This document shows, in pieces, positions 1 through 7,464 of a stretch of 20,616 nt of DNA. Below the pieces are notes generated by a model that saw only the letters and a program-made list of their open reading frames with translations, did not search any database and was not told the DNA's origin. Positions within the stretch are counted from its first letter, which is position 1. Each line of letters starts with the position of its first letter. The position numbers and the translations under genes were made by a program. The DNA is taken from contig JASLXP010000589.1 of NCBI GenBank assembly GCA_030740295.1, positions 1 to 20,616 of the forward strand, in the 5' to 3' direction. Origin of the DNA: Planctomycetota bacterium. Lineage in GTDB: Bacteria; Planctomycetota; PUPC01; JACPCR01.

Positions 1-138
1 CGAAATAACCGAAAGCGCGTCATCTTCGTCGGCAAGACAGAGCTGAAGGCGCGTCTTAAAATCGAAGGTGTCACCCCCGAAAGAGAAAGGCAGGATGCGT
101 ACGTTCGGGCCATCGTCAGAGTCGAGGAACAGCCATGA
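1..138 (+). CDS. C-terminal end of an unrecognised protein (partial)
   Basis: The window opens inside a reading frame with no stop for 45 codons. It ends at a TGA (136-138) that overlaps the ATG of the ABC ATPase at 135 in an ATGA junction. That overlap, and the absence of any gap, indicate translational coupling and an operon with the ATPase. The visible tail is hydrophilic and basic (many Lys, Arg and Glu; ends in VRVEEQP) with no membrane segment, so it is not obviously the last helix of a permease. I do not recognise the family. By context it may be another component of the same transporter, such as a soluble or extracytoplasmic accessory domain, but this is inference. Confidence 0.6.
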   Translation, partial: RNNRKRVIFVGKTELKARLKIEGVTPERERQDAYVRAIVRVEEQP

Positions 139-1055
139 TCAAGATCAGGAGTCTGAGGAAGAAATACAAGAACCTGGTCGCTGTAAGAGATCTCAATCTC
201 GATATCGCAGAGGGCGACCTGTTCGGTTTCATCGGCCCCAACGGCGCCGGTAAAACGACGACCATCAAAATACTCGCAACGCTGCTTCAGCCCGATGGCG
301 GAAGCGCATGGGTGGACGGACATTCCGTCAAGACCTCAGGCCACAGAGTGCGGCAGAGCATCGGTTACATGCCCGATTTCTTTGGCATCTACGATGAGAT
401 GACCGTGACCGAATACCTCTCATTCTTCGGCGCGGCGTACGGCATCAAGCCAAATGCCCGTCGAGTCATCATCGACGACGTCCTGGAGCTTACCGACCTT
501 GCGGAAAAGCGCGACGCCCTCATTCAGAATCTCTCCCGCGGTATGCAGCAACGACTCGGTCTGGCGAGGGTGTTGGTCCACGACCCCCAGGTTTTGCTCC
601 TCGATGAACCAGCATCCGGTCTCGACCCTCGCGCGCGTATCGAGATGAAGGCGCTCCTCCAGGAGCTGCAGAACATGGGCAAGACCATCCTCATCTCATC
701 GCACATCCTTACCGAGCTCGCCCAGCTCTGTAACAAGATCGGTATCATCGAGAAAGGGGAGCTGATCTATTCCGGCACCATCGAAGAAGTCGTCACCCAA
801 ATGCAGGGCGGCCGACGCATTCAGGTCTCCGTTCGCGGCGACATGGAATCTGCGCACCGGGTCCTCCTCGAGCTTGGTATTACCTCCATCGAGCAGACCA
901 ACGGCTATCTCTCTGCAGAGGTAAGTTTCAAACTGGATCTCGCAGACATCTCCACCGCGCTCTTCAAAGCCGGGCTGCCAGTGACGCGTCTTCATGAGGA
1001 GGAGTTACAGCTCGAAGATGTCTTCATGAGCGTCACGGAAGGCGGCGTGCAGTAG
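135..1055 (+). CDS. ABC transporter ATP-binding protein (ABC-2/drug-exporter type)
   Basis: This is a 306-residue nucleotide-binding subunit that would power a membrane permease by ATP hydrolysis on the cytoplasmic face. Walker A GPNGAGKT is at residues 34-41, the signature is LSRGM at 133-137, Walker B VLLLDEP is at 153-159 with the D-loop SGLD following, and the switch His is 190 in SSH. The usual Q-loop glutamine region reads GYMPDFFG (77-84), as in the CcmA/NatA-like subfamily. Residues about 225-306 form a C-terminal extension typical of exporter ATPases. The start ATG overlaps the stop of the preceding gene. No permease follows: the next 230 bases are a repeat array and then an unrelated sulfatase. 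The membrane partner is therefore probably upstream of the window. The substrate cannot be told. Confidence 0.93.
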   Translation: MIKIRSLRKKYKNLVAVRDLNLDIAEGDLFGFIGPNGAGKTTTIKILATLLQPDGGSAWVDGHSVKTSGHRVRQSIGYMPDFFGIYDEMTVTEYLSFFGAAYGIKPNARRVIIDDVLELTDLAEKRDALIQNLSRGMQQRLGLARVLVHDPQVLLLDEPASGLDPRARIEMKALLQELQNMGKTILISSHILTELAQLCNKIGIIEKGELIYSGTIEEVVTQMQGGRRIQVSVRGDMESAHRVLLELGITSIEQTNGYLSAEVSFKLDLADISTALFKAGLPVTRLHEEELQLEDVFMSVTEGGVQ

Positions 1056-1060
1056 AGTAG

Positions 1061-1275
1061 GGAAGATGTGAATGGTGAATGGTGAATAGTGGAAGATGTG
1101 AATGGTGAATGGTGAATGGTGAACGGTGATTGGGGCTTTCGATTTAATCCGATGAGGCTGCCTATAGTATTATTGGACGCTCCTGATACTCCCATCTTCC
1201 ACTATTCACGATTCACATCTTCCACTATTCACCATTCACCATTCACCTCTTCCACCGTCCACCATTCACATCTCC
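1061..1275. repeat. Inverted heptamer repeat array
   Basis: The gap between the ABC ATPase and the sulfatase is almost entirely low-complexity repeat. The left arm (1061-1131) is made of GGTGAAT-type heptamers broken by GGAAGATGT words. The right arm (1192-1275) has the complementary words, ACCATTC heptamers broken by ACATCTTCC or ACCTCTTCC. Bases 1068-1103 are the perfect 36-base reverse complement of 1211-1246, with imperfect pairing beyond. About 60 bases of ordinary sequence (1132-1191) lie in the middle. A transcript reading through from the ABC operon could fold this into a very long hairpin. A TATAGT at 1163-1168 could be a -10 box for the sulfatase, but there is no convincing -35. Confidence 0.92.
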
Positions 1276-1286
1276 AGTAATCCATC

Positions 1287-2903
1287 ATGAAAAACAGACC
1301 CAACATTCTCTGGATATCCATCGAAGACATAAATCCGCGTTTTGGCTGCTACGGGGACAAGGTCGCGCGTACGCCAAACATCGACAAGCTGGCCGCAGGT
1401 GGCTGCATCTATCCAAATGCATTCAGTACTGCTGGTGTCTGCGCGCCCAGTCGCTCAGCGATCATCACCGGGATGTATCAGACGTCCATCGGCACCCATC
1501 ACATGCGGACCACACACCAGAACCGCGAGACGCCGGAAATGCCGACTCCTTACTCTGCAGTGATTCCACATTATGTGAAAGCCTTCACAGAGTATCTGCG
1601 CGCCGAAGGCTATTACTGCACCAACAACAGCAAGACGGATTATCAATTCACGCCTCCCATCACCGCATGGGATGAATTGAGCAACAAGGCCCACTGGCGG
1701 AATCGGCCCGAGGGTGCCCCGTTCTTTTCGGTATTCAATCCGACCATGACCCACGAAAGCGGCATGTGGGGGGATGATGATCTGGCAGAGGGACGAAAGT
1801 TCGAGCGAAAGACAGATCCTGAAGATGTCGTGATGCCTCCATACCTGCCGGATACACCCAAAGCCAGGGCCGCGTTTGCACGGCACTACGACACGCTGGA
1901 AAAGGCGGATGAATTTGTTGGCCAAGTGCTGAGTGAATTGGAAGAAGACGGTCTCGCAGACGACACGATTGTCTTTCTATGGAGCGATCACGGCGCAGGA
2001 CTGCCCCGGGGAAAGCGCTGGCCTTACGATGCCGGCATTCGTATTCCGTTGATCGTTCGCTGGCCGGGCACGATTGAGCCGGGCACGAAAACGGATCAGT
2101 TGGTGAGCCTGGTGGATCTCGGACCCACCGTGCTTTCGCTCGCGGGCGTGAACCCGCCATCACACATGCAGGGCCAGCCATTCGTTGGCGACAGCAAACA
2201 GGAAAGAGAGTTCATCTTTGCCGCCCGCGATCGCCATGACGAATCGTACGACATGGTCAGAGCAACCCGCGATAAGAGATTCAAATACATACGAAACTTC
2301 CGTCCCGACCTTCCTTACCTTCTCTGGATTCCATATCGCAACAAGCACCCGGTCATGCAGGAGATGTGGCGTCTGCAAGCCGAGGGCAAGCTCGAGGGGC
2401 CGCAGGCGCTCTTGATGCAGAACACCCGCCCGAGTGAGGAGCTCTACGACACAGAGGCCGACCCGTGGGAGATAGACAACCTTGCCGAGAATCCGGAACA
2501 CTCAGAAACGCTGGCTCGAATGCGAAAGGCCATGGACGACTGGCGCGACGAGGTAGGTGACCTGGGCGACATTGCGGAAGACAAAATGGTCGCAAGCTGG
2601 TATCCGAACGGTGAGCAGCCCGGCACCGCCGCGCCGGTGTTTGTGCCGATATCAACTCAGAGCCCGGGCCGGGAGCCCATGCCACAAGGTGGCACGGTCG
2701 ATGGGCCTGCTCTGCTGCAGATTCACTGTGCCACTCAAGGCGCGTCAGTCGCGTGGACAACCGAGCAGGGGGAGGACGTTCACTGGAATCTTTATTCAGG
2801 CCCGATAAAGCTGGATGCAGGTTCGACATGTATCCGCGCGCGCGCCATCAGAATCGGTTTCAAAGAGAGCGAAGAGCGAGAGGCCACATTTGATGTGAAC
2901 TGA
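1287..2903 (+). CDS. Sulfatase (arylsulfatase/heparan N-sulfatase-like, family S1) with C-terminal CHB_HEX-like domain
   Basis: This 538-residue alkaline-phosphatase-fold sulfatase would hydrolyse a sulfate ester or sulfamate on a carbohydrate. The N-terminus PNILWISIEDIN carries metal ligands (E13, D14). The C-x-P-S-R signature is at C52-R56 (CAPSR), so C52 must be converted to formylglycine by a maturase not present here. H156 lies in MTHES, the metal-binding SDHG is at 233-236, and K243 follows in GKRW. Residues about 467-536 resemble the chitobiase/beta-hexosaminidase C-terminal (CHB_HEX/Fn3-associated) module. The start is secure: an in-frame TAA lies at 1278-1280, only six bases upstream. 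The protein therefore has no signal peptide, which is odd for a polysaccharide sulfatase and suggests a cytoplasmic substrate or a non-standard export route. There is no clear Shine-Dalgarno, because the repeat array runs nearly to the start codon. Confidence 0.95.
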   Translation: MKNRPNILWISIEDINPRFGCYGDKVARTPNIDKLAAGGCIYPNAFSTAGVCAPSRSAIITGMYQTSIGTHHMRTTHQNRETPEMPTPYSAVIPHYVKAFTEYLRAEGYYCTNNSKTDYQFTPPITAWDELSNKAHWRNRPEGAPFFSVFNPTMTHESGMWGDDDLAEGRKFERKTDPEDVVMPPYLPDTPKARAAFARHYDTLEKADEFVGQVLSELEEDGLADDTIVFLWSDHGAGLPRGKRWPYDAGIRIPLIVRWPGTIEPGTKTDQLVSLVDLGPTVLSLAGVNPPSHMQGQPFVGDSKQEREFIFAARDRHDESYDMVRATRDKRFKYIRNFRPDLPYLLWIPYRNKHPVMQEMWRLQAEGKLEGPQALLMQNTRPSEELYDTEADPWEIDNLAENPEHSETLARMRKAMDDWRDEVGDLGDIAEDKMVASWYPNGEQPGTAAPVFVPISTQSPGREPMPQGGTVDGPALLQIHCATQGASVAWTTEQGEDVHWNLYSGPIKLDAGSTCIRARAIRIGFKESEEREATFDVN

Positions 2904-2925
2904 TCAGTCTTCTACTGGGAACCGT

Positions 2926-3930
2926 TCATTCCTCGGCTGGCTCGTCCGCCTCCTCCTCTTCGCCAATGCGACTGAGGTAAATCCGCCGGCCAAGAGTTCG
3001 GTGATAGTCCGAGAATTCCCTGTCGGCCGGTGCGTTCTTCATGGCGTACAAGAACATCCGCACCTTGGCATCGAGGTTGTCCATCATGTGAACAAAAAAC
3101 GCTTCGGGGGTGGATGGCACCACCGGTGAGCCCCATTCCTTTTCACCTTGGTGAGCGAGGATAATGTGCTCGAGGTGAAGGAGAACGTCATCGGGAAAGT
3201 CAGGCACCATGCCCGCATGTTTTCGAAGTAAGTCGCGCCCCTGAATGATATGCCCGATGAGACGGCCTTTGGCTGTGTAATCGACCTTGAATTCGCCGGC
3301 GATCTCCTCGGTTTTGCCGATGTCGTGCAGTACCGCACCGGCAATGACGAGGTCTTTATTCAGCTCCTGATAGTTGTCGAGCAACCGAAGGCAGTTGTCC
3401 GTCAGCCAGACCGTATGTTCCAGCAGTCCCCCAAAGTAAGGGTGATGCATCGACTGCGCGGCGGGCACTTTCCTGAGCACCTCCTCCTTCGCTCCAAGGA
3501 TACTGTGAACCACGTGGCGGATATGTTCGTCTTCGATGCGGTCGACCATCTGCTTCAGGCGTGCCCACAATTCGTCAATGTCATACTCAGACCACTCCTG
3601 CAGCCATCGGACGTCGAATCCCTCCTCAAAATCACGATCCTGCAGCAGGCGCATCCGCTGAATGTTGAGCGAAGGCTTGCCTTTGTACGTGCGGACCTCG
3701 ACCTCGACTTTAACGATGTCCCCGGCCTTCAGCTCCCGGTAACGATCGATGTCCTCCCAAATCCTCGAGTCAGTGATGCCGGTGCGATCTTTGAGGCGAA
3801 TCGCCATGAACTCTTCACCATCCGATTTGGTGCGGATATCGATAGACTCCACTACGAAGAAAGAGATCTCGACATCACCTTCCTGAAGTTGATTCAGCCT
3901 CTTGAAATCTGGTTGTTTTCGAATGGGCAT
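2926..3930 (-). CDS. yhaM: 3'-5' exoribonuclease, YhaM family (OB-fold plus HD domain)
   Basis: This is a 334-residue protein close in length to Bacillus YhaM (about 314). Residues about 15-95 form an OB-fold nucleic-acid-binding domain (KAGDIVKVEVEVRTYKG). Residues about 160-300 form an HD metal-dependent phosphohydrolase domain: H172 in LLEHT, the H202-D203 pair in LHDIGK, H227 in LIGH, H255 and H260 in LEHIILAHQ, and D284 in HMMDNLD. Known YhaM proteins degrade single-stranded RNA, and also DNA, from the 3' end with Mn2+. The tail is strongly acidic (EEEEADEPAEE). It converges with the sulfatase across only 22 bases and diverges from the ABC exporter operon across 211 bases. It is transcribed alone here. 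The ATG at 3928-3930 is the first good start. Confidence 0.92.
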   Translation of the reverse strand: MPIRKQPDFKRLNQLQEGDVEISFFVVESIDIRTKSDGEEFMAIRLKDRTGITDSRIWEDIDRYRELKAGDIVKVEVEVRTYKGKPSLNIQRMRLLQDRDFEEGFDVRWLQEWSEYDIDELWARLKQMVDRIEDEHIRHVVHSILGAKEEVLRKVPAAQSMHHPYFGGLLEHTVWLTDNCLRLLDNYQELNKDLVIAGAVLHDIGKTEEIAGEFKVDYTAKGRLIGHIIQGRDLLRKHAGMVPDFPDDVLLHLEHIILAHQGEKEWGSPVVPSTPEAFFVHMMDNLDAKVRMFLYAMKNAPADREFSDYHRTLGRRIYLSRIGEEEEADEPAEE

Positions 3931-4141
3931 AGGTCTGTCAGAATTGAATCAGAGTTTTCCTGAACTGAGCGATCCTGAGACCCGTCCCTATGTGTCATAG
4001 CTGCGCAGCCCGGGGTGGGGTCTAAAGGCTCTTTCTTTCGCTATACTACCGTTCGCCTCCAACAACTGAAGCAGATTTGTTCGTCCTTCCACGAGCGATA
4101 ACATCCATTGGTCGCAGACATCAACAGTACGCTCCATCCCT
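3931..4141. promoter_or_regulatory. Divergent intergenic region between yhaM and the ABC exporter operon
   Basis: These 211 bases must hold promoters for both divergent transcription units. Visible elements are an inverted repeat CTATG-TGT-CATAG (3988-4000), directly followed by the perfect 8-base palindrome CTGCGCAG (4001-4008), and a -10-like TATACT (4042-4047) facing the ABC operon. No hexamer resembling TTGACA sits 16-18 bases before it, so the promoter call is weak. The adjacent palindromes could be an operator. No coding potential is seen. Confidence 0.4.
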
Positions 4142-5137
4142 GTGTCGCTGATTCAAGTAAAAAACCTGTCTAAGATTTACAAAGTCTACCGAAAGAAGCC
4201 TGGCTTTCTGGGCGCGGTGAAGGGCCTGTTCCATCGTGAATACAACGACGTCCGTGCGGTCGATGGCGTGAGCTTCGATATCGAAAAAGGGGAAATGGTC
4301 GCCTTTCTAGGCCCAAACGGCGCCGGCAAGACAACCACGCTGAAAATGCTCTCGGGACTCATCTATCCAACCGGCGGCACCGCCAATGTCATGGACCACA
4401 TCCCCTGGCAGAGGGAAGATGATTATCGACGGCGATTCTCCCTCGTCATGGGGCAGAAGAACCAGTTGTGGTGGGATCTGCCGGCCGAGGAGTCCTTCAT
4501 CCTCAACAAGGAGATTTATGGCGTTGATGATAGAAGTTACAGGGAGCGCCTGGAGGAATTAACGGAACTGCTTCAGGTCACCGAGATCCTGAGCCAGCCT
4601 GTGCGGGAGGTCTCCCTCGGCGAGCGAATGAAGCTGGAACTCATCGCCGCGCTCCTTCATTCACCCGAGGTGCTCTTTCTGGACGAGCCAACCATCGGCC
4701 TCGATGTGATAGCGCAGCGCACGATTCGTGAATGCATCGCACGTTACAACCGCGAAAAAGACGTCACCATCCTGCTCACAAGCCATTACATGCGTGATGT
4801 GGAAGAGCTCTGCCAGCGCGTGCTCGTCATCAATCACGGCAAGATCGAGTACGACGGAAATCTAACCGGAATTCTGGAGAAGTTTGCCCAGCACAAGCTC
4901 CTGCATATTCGATTCAGGAATTCCCCAGCAGAGCATGAGCTCAAGGATTTCGGAATAGTCGTCAAAAATGACCCACCTACAGCAACCATTGAAGTAGCCA
5001 GGGCAAGTGTGCTCGATGCGAGCGCCCAACTCATGCAGAAATATGACGTAGAGGACTTGAGTATCGAAGAAGTACCGATCGAAGAAGTCATGGCTAACAT
5101 GTTCGAGACAAAAGGACCCGAGAACGGGAATCCGTGA
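4142..5137 (+). CDS. ABC exporter ATP-binding protein (COG4586-like)
   Basis: This 331-residue ATPase belongs to the ABC-2 family that works with two six-helix permeases (COG4587 and COG3694), which follow directly. Walker A GPNGAGKT is at 57-64. The Q-loop is in MGQKNQLWWDLP (Q105), a hallmark of the COG4586 group. The signature is VSLGERMKLE (157-166), a degenerate LSGGQ. Walker B is VLFLDEP (177-183) and the switch His is 215 in TSH. A C-terminal regulatory extension runs from about 245. The start is GTG at 4142; no in-frame ATG lies upstream within the gap. The gene ends in a GTGA overlap with the first permease. In cyanobacteria a related system was linked to viologen export, but the substrate here is unknown. 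Confidence 0.93.
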   Translation: MSLIQVKNLSKIYKVYRKKPGFLGAVKGLFHREYNDVRAVDGVSFDIEKGEMVAFLGPNGAGKTTTLKMLSGLIYPTGGTANVMDHIPWQREDDYRRRFSLVMGQKNQLWWDLPAEESFILNKEIYGVDDRSYRERLEELTELLQVTEILSQPVREVSLGERMKLELIAALLHSPEVLFLDEPTIGLDVIAQRTIRECIARYNREKDVTILLTSHYMRDVEELCQRVLVINHGKIEYDGNLTGILEKFAQHKLLHIRFRNSPAEHELKDFGIVVKNDPPTATIEVARASVLDASAQLMQKYDVEDLSIEEVPIEEVMANMFETKGPENGNP

Positions 5138-5943
5138 CCAAATACTGGACCACATTCAAAGTCGGACTCTCAGAACGCCTGGTCTACCGGTTCAACTTCT
5201 TTGCTGGGGTCTTTGTTAATTTTCTGCCATTAGTTACACAGTTCTTTCTCTGGAGCGCGGTATTTGCCACAAGGGACGACGAGCCCATTGCAGGGTACAC
5301 CCTGTCTTCAATGATGGCCTACTACATGCTGATCCACGTGGCCAGAAGCTTTTCGTCTATGCCCCAACTGGCCAGGACAACCGCAACAGAAATTCGAGAT
5401 GGGGAATTAAACAAATACCTGATCCGCCCGATTGATTATATGGGGTACACCCTGTCCCTCCGTGTGGCGCACAAGCTCTGCTATTACCTCATGGCCAGCC
5501 TGCCTTTTGCAGTCGTTTTTACATGGCTGATTTACTCAGGCTATTTTGCGCCCTGGCCTGGCTGGGAGACTTTTTTCTACTTTGCCTTGTCGCTCGCGAT
5601 GGCATTCACCATTGGCTTCCTGCTGCATATGATGTTTGGCCTGATCGGTTTCTGGTTTCTCGAAGTCAATACGTTCCTCTTTCTATATTTCATGGTTGCC
5701 TATTTCTTCAGTGGCCACATGATTCCGTTGGACCTGCTGCCTCCGTGGCTAAAAGGGATCGTAATGAATCTTCCATTCAAATACGAAGCTTATTTTCCTG
5801 TCACGGTCTACCTCGGCAGGTACAGCAGCGAAGAGCTGATGGTTGAGTTTGGTGTTGAAGCCCTCTGGATTCTTGGTCTTCTGATAATAGTAAAAACTCT
5901 CTATCGAAGGGGGCTTAAGAGATATGGTGCTTATGGAGGATAA
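5134..5943 (+). CDS. ABC-2 family permease, first subunit (COG4587-like)
   Basis: This 269-residue hydrophobic protein has about six predicted helices: residues about 20-45, 60-80, 115-140, 145-175, 180-205 and 230-255. It has the family features of a DUF990/ABC-2 exporter permease, including the region around GELNKYLIRPIDY in the first cytoplasmic loop, which contacts the ATPase. The start is GTG at 5134 inside the ATPase stop (GTGA overlap), so translation is probably coupled. It would pair with the second permease to form the transport channel in the cytoplasmic membrane. It has no catalytic residues of its own, and the identification rests on hydropathy, loop motif and gene order. Confidence 0.88.
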   Translation: MTKYWTTFKVGLSERLVYRFNFFAGVFVNFLPLVTQFFLWSAVFATRDDEPIAGYTLSSMMAYYMLIHVARSFSSMPQLARTTATEIRDGELNKYLIRPIDYMGYTLSLRVAHKLCYYLMASLPFAVVFTWLIYSGYFAPWPGWETFFYFALSLAMAFTIGFLLHMMFGLIGFWFLEVNTFLFLYFMVAYFFSGHMIPLDLLPPWLKGIVMNLPFKYEAYFPVTVYLGRYSSEELMVEFGVEALWILGLLIIVKTLYRRGLKRYGAYGG

Positions 5944-5950
5944 AGAGTAG

Positions 5951-6775
5951 ATGCGCATTTCACGCTATTTTCGAATCTATTTGGCCATAGCCAGAAATTG
6001 CCTGGTACGTGAGATGTCATTCAGAGGACACTTCCTGATCACCGCGGCTACGGAAACTTTGTGGTTCGCGCTGCAGATTATCTTCTTTGAAGTCATCTTT
6101 ATGAATAATGGCGGGAAGCCAATCGCTGGCTGGACTGAATACGAAGTCCTCTTCTTGCTTGGTACGCAGCACCTCATCACCCAGTTCTTTGAGATGTTCT
6201 TTTTTACGAATTGCATGGATATTTCCGAACAGGTCCGAACTGGCACCCTCGATTTTGTCCTGATTAAACCTATTAATCCGCAGTTTCTTCTGTCCACACG
6301 GAAACTGAATTTTAACAGCGTAGCCAACATCCCAATAGCCTTTGCTATCTTAGGATACTCCGGCTACAAGCTTGGAGTTCACCTGACTTTTACTAATGTG
6401 TTGGTCTACATCGCATTGATACTTTGCGGCGTTCTGATTCTTTACAACACACTTTTTATCATGGCGCTTTCGGCCTTCTGGGTGATCAAGAATCAGAGCT
6501 TGTTCGAGCTCTGGTTTCCTGTCCGAAATTTTGCGCGTTACCCAATCGACATGTATCCGCCGAGCTTCAAATTCGCGCTCACCTTTGTGTTTCCTATTCT
6601 TGCTGTTACAAATTTTCCAGCTATGGCCCTCATGCCGTTCACGACAGAGATGAACCGCTCAGGTCTTGTTCCCATGCATGCATTATTTGTTGCTGGCTGG
6701 GCCATCGGAATGTTATTTGTTGGGCATCTTTTCTTTCGTTTTGCGCTAAATCACTATCGAAGCGCAAGCAGTTAA
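5951..6775 (+). CDS. ABC-2 family permease, second subunit (COG3694-like)
   Basis: A 274-residue protein with about six membrane helices, the partner of the preceding permease. The loop VRTGTLDFVLIKPINPQFLL (about 97-116) mirrors GELNKYLIRPIDY of the first permease and is the expected ATPase-contact loop. An ATG at 5951 follows a strong Shine-Dalgarno GGAGGA (5935-5940) that overlaps the end of the previous gene. The gap to the previous stop is seven bases and the gap to the next start is eleven, so one transcript is likely. Base composition drops here: samples around 6300-6420 are about 40-43% G+C, against about 57% in the ATPase, and TTA and ATA codons appear. Hydrophobic residues explain part of this, but different ancestry of the permease segment is possible. 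Confidence 0.88.
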   Translation: MRISRYFRIYLAIARNCLVREMSFRGHFLITAATETLWFALQIIFFEVIFMNNGGKPIAGWTEYEVLFLLGTQHLITQFFEMFFFTNCMDISEQVRTGTLDFVLIKPINPQFLLSTRKLNFNSVANIPIAFAILGYSGYKLGVHLTFTNVLVYIALILCGVLILYNTLFIMALSAFWVIKNQSLFELWFPVRNFARYPIDMYPPSFKFALTFVFPILAVTNFPAMALMPFTTEMNRSGLVPMHALFVAGWAIGMLFVGHLFFRFALNHYRSASS

Positions 6776-6786
6776 GGTTGTTCAAG

Positions 6787-7464
6787 ATGATATCTGTTGT
6801 CATACCCATTCTTAACGAAGAAGAGACTCTGGACGCGACGCTGAATTCATTGAGCGAATCTATCGAGGATCACGAGATCATCATCGTTGATGGAGGAAGT
6901 ACCGATGGTTCTTTCCACATTGCTGAGCAATACGCTCAAGTGATCAAGTCGCCGGCTGGTCGCGGACCGCAGATGAACCTTGGCGCGAATGCGGCTAACG
7001 GTGATGTCATACTCTTCCTGCATGCGGACTGCAGGCTTGAGCCAGGAGCATTGGATGCCATTGAATCTGTGACAGGCGATTCCAGGATAGTAGGTGGTTG
7101 TTTTCGGCAGCGGATAGATGCCGAGGGTTGGGATTTCAGACTTATTGAATTCATGATTCATCTTCGAGCTATGCACCGGTTCTGTATCTACGGCGATCAA
7201 GGCATCTTTGTGCGCTGCTCCACGTTCGACCAAATCGGAGGGTTTCCAGAGATACCGCTCATGGAGGATGTGGTTTTTTCAAAACGCTTGCGAAAAGCCG
7301 GCAAGACCTGCCTTGTACGCAAAACTGTTGTATCGTCTGCCCGTCGATGGCAGAGGCTTGGCACAGCTCGAACCACATTAACTAATTGGTATGTTCGCCT
7401 CCTGCACTTCTTTGGCGTGCCGCCTGATCGATTGGCAAAGATCTATTACGGGAAAGCGTCGTGA
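6787..7464 (+). CDS. Family 2 glycosyltransferase, TIGR04283-like (arsenosugar/rSAM-associated)
   Basis: This is a 225-residue GT-A fold transferase. Residues 1-10 are the beta strand ISVVIPILNEE, with nucleotide-binding D35 in IIVDGGSTDGS. The DXD-like site is HAD (79-81) in FLHADC, the acceptor-side acidic pair is E160-D161, and SSARRW (183-188) matches the SARRW signature of the TIGR04283 family. NCBI names that family arsenosugar biosynthesis glycosyltransferase. The ATG at 6787 is preferred to a longer frame opening at 6424, because the first 121 codons of that frame lie inside the permease gene. A weak AAGG lies about eight bases upstream. It overlaps the next gene by a GTGA junction. 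The family role in arsenosugar assembly is inferred from genome association in other organisms; no arsM or arsS is visible here. Confidence 0.88.
   Translation: MISVVIPILNEEETLDATLNSLSESIEDHEIIIVDGGSTDGSFHIAEQYAQVIKSPAGRGPQMNLGANAANGDVILFLHADCRLEPGALDAIESVTGDSRIVGGCFRQRIDAEGWDFRLIEFMIHLRAMHRFCIYGDQGIFVRCSTFDQIGGFPEIPLMEDVVFSKRLRKAGKTCLVRKTVVSSARRWQRLGTARTTLTNWYVRLLHFFGVPPDRLAKIYYGKAS

Noticed and set aside
992..1195. Small minus-strand frame with TIHHSPFT-like repeats (also the start of 12509-12856 on the plus strand)
   Set aside because: It is translation of the heptamer array, which has no stops in several frames; not a real protein.
1061..1275. CRISPR array
   Set aside because: Units are 7-9 bases with no spacers, and the arms are inverted; no cas genes are present.
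3250..3963. 237-codon open frame antisense to the YhaM gene
   Set aside because: It is a complete shadow of a gene with strong OB and HD motifs; the antisense protein has no recognisable domain or ribosome site.
6424..6786. N-terminal extension of the glycosyltransferase back to 6424
   Set aside because: It lies inside the second permease gene in another frame, and the GT2 fold begins exactly at the ATG at 6787.
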